Shown here: in pieces, positions 7,174 to 9,603 of the stretch
Layout: each line of letters begins with the position of its first letter
Numbering within the stretch: position 1 is the stretch's first letter
NCBI GenBank assembly: GCA_030621685.1
Contig: JAUXHF010000059.1
Location: forward strand, 1 to 9,603
From: Spirochaetota bacterium
Lineage (GTDB): Bacteria > Spirochaetota > UBA12135 > COTS27
DNA length: 9,603 nt
Direction of reading: 5' to 3'
The notes under the pieces: model-generated
Seen by the model: only the letters and a program-made list of their open reading frames with translations
What the model was told of the DNA's origin: nothing
Databases searched by the model: none
Position numbers and translations under genes: made by a program

Positions 7174-9603
7174 ATGATTTACATTACCTTATTATTTCCT
7201 CTGCTTTCTGCAGCTTTAATGGCATTGAGTTTTCCGGTAACCGATGGCTACTATTTGGCCTTTATCGCCCTTGTCCCCCTGTTTTATGTCTTTGAAAAAC
7301 AGAATTTTTGGATGTCACTGCTTGCCCTACAGATATTTGTAGTTGTTTTTTATACTTTTCTTTTGTGGTGGGTACGAGTTTTTCATCCCTATGCTCTTCC
7401 CGGCTTAGTGCTGTATGTGGGCCTCATGCATAGCATCCCCCTCTTCTTATTTAAACTTATTAGCAAAAATAAAAGTGGTTTGCTTAGCGTATTAACCTTA
7501 GCTGCGCTTTTTACTCTTTACGAGTATACACGCGGCCTCGGGTTTCTGCGATTTCCTTACGGCATTCTTGCTTACAGCCAATATACCTTTCTTCCATTAA
7601 TTCAAATTGCCGATGTTACGGGCTTTCTTGGCATTTCCTTCTTGCTTTATTTCATCAATGCAAGCCTAGCTAACTTACTGGCTAACCTCGAAGATTTCAC
7701 AAAGAAATTCAAAGAAAAAGATCTCTTTTATAAAATACGGCTTTTTCTTTTTAATCGCCTAAGCATGATATTCCTCATTCTTTTCTGTCTGATATGGTAT
7801 GGCAATATAAAGCTAGCCGATAACAGTAATGTGCTTGTATCGGAAGCGGGTAATACGCTTTTGTCTCTTGATGAAATTCATGAAATCTTCGCCCAACAAG
7901 AAAACCCTGAGCAAGACTCTGCTGTGCCTCACCCGAACACTGGCGCCAATGAGCCGCTGAATAATCAATCCAATCTGCCAAAAGATGCCGGGCCAAGCAC
8001 GCCGCCTTCTGCAAACAAAAACTCTTTAGCTCTAGCCAATGAAACTAAGCTGCCTTCCGTACAAGAAGTTTTGAAGCCAGCTGCTTCTGCTCAAGAAGCT
8101 GAAGCTGAAACTGCATTTCCAGATGAATTCAATTCTTATAGCGACTCTAACTTTGTGCTGATTAGCGAAAAAACATCCCCGCAGAGTAAAGAAAAAAAGC
8201 CAACAGCTCTGCAAAAAACAATAGCCAAGGTTAAGCAAAAACTTTTCGGCGAGCAAGAGATTTACTATCCCCCCATTAAAACCATGCTCGTGCAACCTTG
8301 GTTTGATTACAATCTTCCTTGGACCCCTCGAAATATTCTTTCACTAGAAAAAAAACTTACCGGGCTAACCAGCACCGAGCTAGAAAGACTAAAAGCTGAA
8401 GACTCTTATGTAGATATGATTATTTGGCCAGAGAGTTCTATTGTAGATTATTACAACCATGCTCTTCCCCGAGCAAAAAAAAACAAGCTTCTCCAAGCTA
8501 CTTCGATAAGCTGGCGCTATCGTAATTATTTCCAAAAACAGCAGATAGATAGGAAACTTAACTTTCTTGTTGGAACGCTGGCTTTAGAAGAAGACCAGCT
8601 TCTTCTGCCCGAAGCACCAAGCATGAAGAATCAAGGCCCGAAAAACCCACGAAGTGCCAAAGATGCCAAAACAAGAATTACCCAGAATGTATCGGCGCAA
8701 AAGGCAAAATACAATGCCATTATGCTCTTAGACCAGCAAGGAGATGTAGCCGATTGGAGTGGCAAACGTTATCTTGTTGGCTTTGCGGAGTATTTTCCGT
8801 TTACAAAAATCTTAACACGCTTTCCTTGGATAAAGAAAATTTTAGATGATGCGCAAGCTAGCAGCTTCACCCCTTTTGAAGAAGAGAAGGTTTTCTTAGT
8901 AAACGGTATTCCTTTTTCTACGCTGATCTGTTACGAGGATTGTTTTGCCGATTTAGCTCGTATTTTCACGTTAAAAGGTGCCAGTTTCTTAGTGCTGATA
9001 ACCAACGATGCATGGAGCTATTCAGAGCGCTCGCAGATTATCCATTTTTCCTTTAGCATCTTCCGTGCTATCGAGAACAGAAGGCCAATTGTTCGCGTTG
9101 GCAACGCCGGGCTTAGCGCTCTCATAGATGACCGAGGCCGCACTCATGCCGCTCTGCCCATGTTTGAAGAAGCTGTTACCAGCGCTGACATTATACCTCG
9201 CCTTGACCTCTCGCTCTACACGAAGCTTGGCGATTGGATACTTCTGCCATTAATCATTTTCATTATTTTAGTAGCCGTGCCAGTAAAATTCTTCTCCCCA
9301 CTCTATGTCTTGCTTGCCTTTTTATTTAAAAAGTTCAAACTCTTAGCAGCTCCCAAAAAACTCTTTACAAACAGTAACGTAAGCCTATCGCCTGCCCTCC
9401 CAAGTATTGAAGAGCCGAAAGCTCCAAGCACTCTAAGCGAAGGGCAGAAAGCTCCAAGCACTCTAAGCGAAGAGCCGAAAGCTCCAAGCAATCCAAGCAA
9501 TCCAAGCGAAGAGCTGAAAGCTCCAAGCAATCCAAGCGAAGAGCTGAAAGCTCCAAGCAATCCAAGCGAAGGGCAGAAACCTCCAAGCACTCTAAGCGAA
9601 GAG
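7174..9603 (+). CDS. lnt: Apolipoprotein N-acyltransferase (oversized; 3' end outside window)
   Basis: 810 codons are visible and the frame is open at the right edge; ordinary Lnt proteins are about 500-550 residues. Lnt sits in the inner membrane and adds a third acyl chain, taken from phospholipid, to the N-terminal Cys of lipoproteins. Residues 1-211 hold about seven hydrophobic segments, with EYTRGLGFL and LIQIADVTGFLGISFLL typical of the family. The nitrilase-like domain (about 368-670) has the triad Glu 420 (WPESS), Lys 531 (GKRYLVGFAE, with Glu 539) and Cys 586 (LICYED), then LITNDAWS, FRAIENRRP and NAGLSALID. The last membrane segment is about 688-706, with further hydrophobic sequence to about 722. 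Three oddities stand out: a polar Pro/Ala/Glu/Asn-rich insertion at about 217-367, extra sequence between Glu 420 and Lys 531 (111 residues apart, against 68 in E. coli), and a repetitive tail from residue 746. TAG at 7156 closes the frame upstream, making ATG 7174 the first start. No clear ribosome-binding site is seen. The tail may lead to another domain beyond the window. Confidence 0.93.
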   Translation, partial: MIYITLLFPLLSAALMALSFPVTDGYYLAFIALVPLFYVFEKQNFWMSLLALQIFVVVFYTFLLWWVRVFHPYALPGLVLYVGLMHSIPLFLFKLISKNKSGLLSVLTLAALFTLYEYTRGLGFLRFPYGILAYSQYTFLPLIQIADVTGFLGISFLLYFINASLANLLANLEDFTKKFKEKDLFYKIRLFLFNRLSMIFLILFCLIWYGNIKLADNSNVLVSEAGNTLLSLDEIHEIFAQQENPEQDSAVPHPNTGANEPLNNQSNLPKDAGPSTPPSANKNSLALANETKLPSVQEVLKPAASAQEAEAETAFPDEFNSYSDSNFVLISEKTSPQSKEKKPTALQKTIAKVKQKLFGEQEIYYPPIKTMLVQPWFDYNLPWTPRNILSLEKKLTGLTSTELERLKAEDSYVDMIIWPESSIVDYYNHALPRAKKNKLLQATSISWRYRNYFQKQQIDRKLNFLVGTLALEEDQLLLPEAPSMKNQGPKNPRSAKDAKTRITQNVSAQKAKYNAIMLLDQQGDVADWSGKRYLVGFAEYFPFTKILTRFPWIKKILDDAQASSFTPFEEEKVFLVNGIPFSTLICYEDCFADLARIFTLKGASFLVLITNDAWSYSERSQIIHFSFSIFRAIENRRPIVRVGNAGLSALIDDRGRTHAALPMFEEAVTSADIIPRLDLSLYTKLGDWILLPLIIFIILVAVPVKFFSPLYVLLAFLFKKFKLLAAPKKLFTNSNVSLSPALPSIEEPKAPSTLSEGQKAPSTLSEEPKAPSNPSNPSEELKAPSNPSEELKAPSNPSEGQKPPSTLSEE
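9409..9603 (+). repeat. 30-bp coding tandem repeat in the lnt C-terminal tail
   Basis: Six complete units and the first 6 bases of a seventh: 9409-9438, 9439-9468, 9469-9507 (39 bp, with an extra 9-bp aatccaagc), 9508-9537, 9538-9567 and 9568-9597, continuing past the edge. Units are 30 bp, in frame and encode a 10-residue motif, E-(E/G)-(P/Q/L)-K-(A/P)-P-S-(T/N)-(L/P)-S. Variants fall into two types, ending in STLS or SNPS. Units are contiguous with no spacers. The array is Pro/Ser/Glu/Lys-rich and probably disordered. By E. coli Lnt topology it would face the cytoplasm. Confidence 0.95.

Noticed and set aside
7775..8295. Minus-strand open frames of 79 and 87 codons within lnt.
   Set aside because: They are antisense to the continuous lnt frame, with no start signal or family resemblance.
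9303..9590. Minus-strand open frames of 73-95 codons with repetitive Leu/Ser/Gly sequence.
   Set aside because: They are the antisense of the lnt 30-bp coding array; the periodic repeat keeps several frames open.
9409..9603. Possible CRISPR array, because of regular 30-bp repeats.
   Set aside because: Units are contiguous with no spacers, lie in frame inside lnt, and vary in codon-compatible ways.

Overview
The window looks like chromosomal DNA from an AT-rich bacterium (roughly 40% G+C by eye) with two membranes, since it carries an apolipoprotein N-acyltransferase. The lnt membrane half has the sequence style I associate with spirochaetes (EYTRGLGFL, YGILAYSQY, LIQIADVTGFLGISFLL), so a Treponema-like or other spirochaete is my best guess. 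This rests on family resemblance and no search was run. Most genes lack a good Shine-Dalgarno sequence, and one gene has only a TTG start.

Layout: (1) 1-82 is an unresolved edge. (2) 83-939 (+) is a decayed adenine-specific DNA methyltransferase. Its catalytic NPPFG motif lies in an intact 195-codon frame, but the N-terminal half is scattered over three frames, the SAM-binding motif I is not recognisable, and the C-terminal tail lies beyond a stop codon. (3) 988-2079 (+) is a D-2-hydroxyacid dehydrogenase of the SerA type. (4) 2221-4503 (-), convergent with it, is a siroheme/4Fe-4S sulfite or nitrite reductase with an extra C-terminal helical, HEPN-like region. (5) 4504-4897 is a gene-free divergent intergenic region. 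(6) 4898-7042 (+) is ligA, the NAD-dependent DNA ligase, with all domains present. (7) 7174-9603 (+) is lnt, cut off by the window end and already more than 800 codons long. It has a ~150-residue low-complexity insertion in front of the catalytic domain, a second insertion inside that domain, and a repetitive C-terminal tail made of a 30-bp tandem repeat.

The genes do not form one pathway. The dehydrogenase (possibly serine synthesis) and the reductase (possibly sulfide supply) could both feed cysteine synthesis, but they are convergent and share no operon, so this is weak inference. ligA and lnt are co-directional with 131 bp between them. I found no RNA gene, CRISPR array, insertion sequence or defence cassette. 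The signals most worth a second look are the oversized Lnt, the reductase fusion, the broken methyltransferase, and short tandem duplications (6-12 bp units) in nearly every gap between genes. The last may reflect a replication-slippage habit of this genome that also produced the 30-bp coding repeat.
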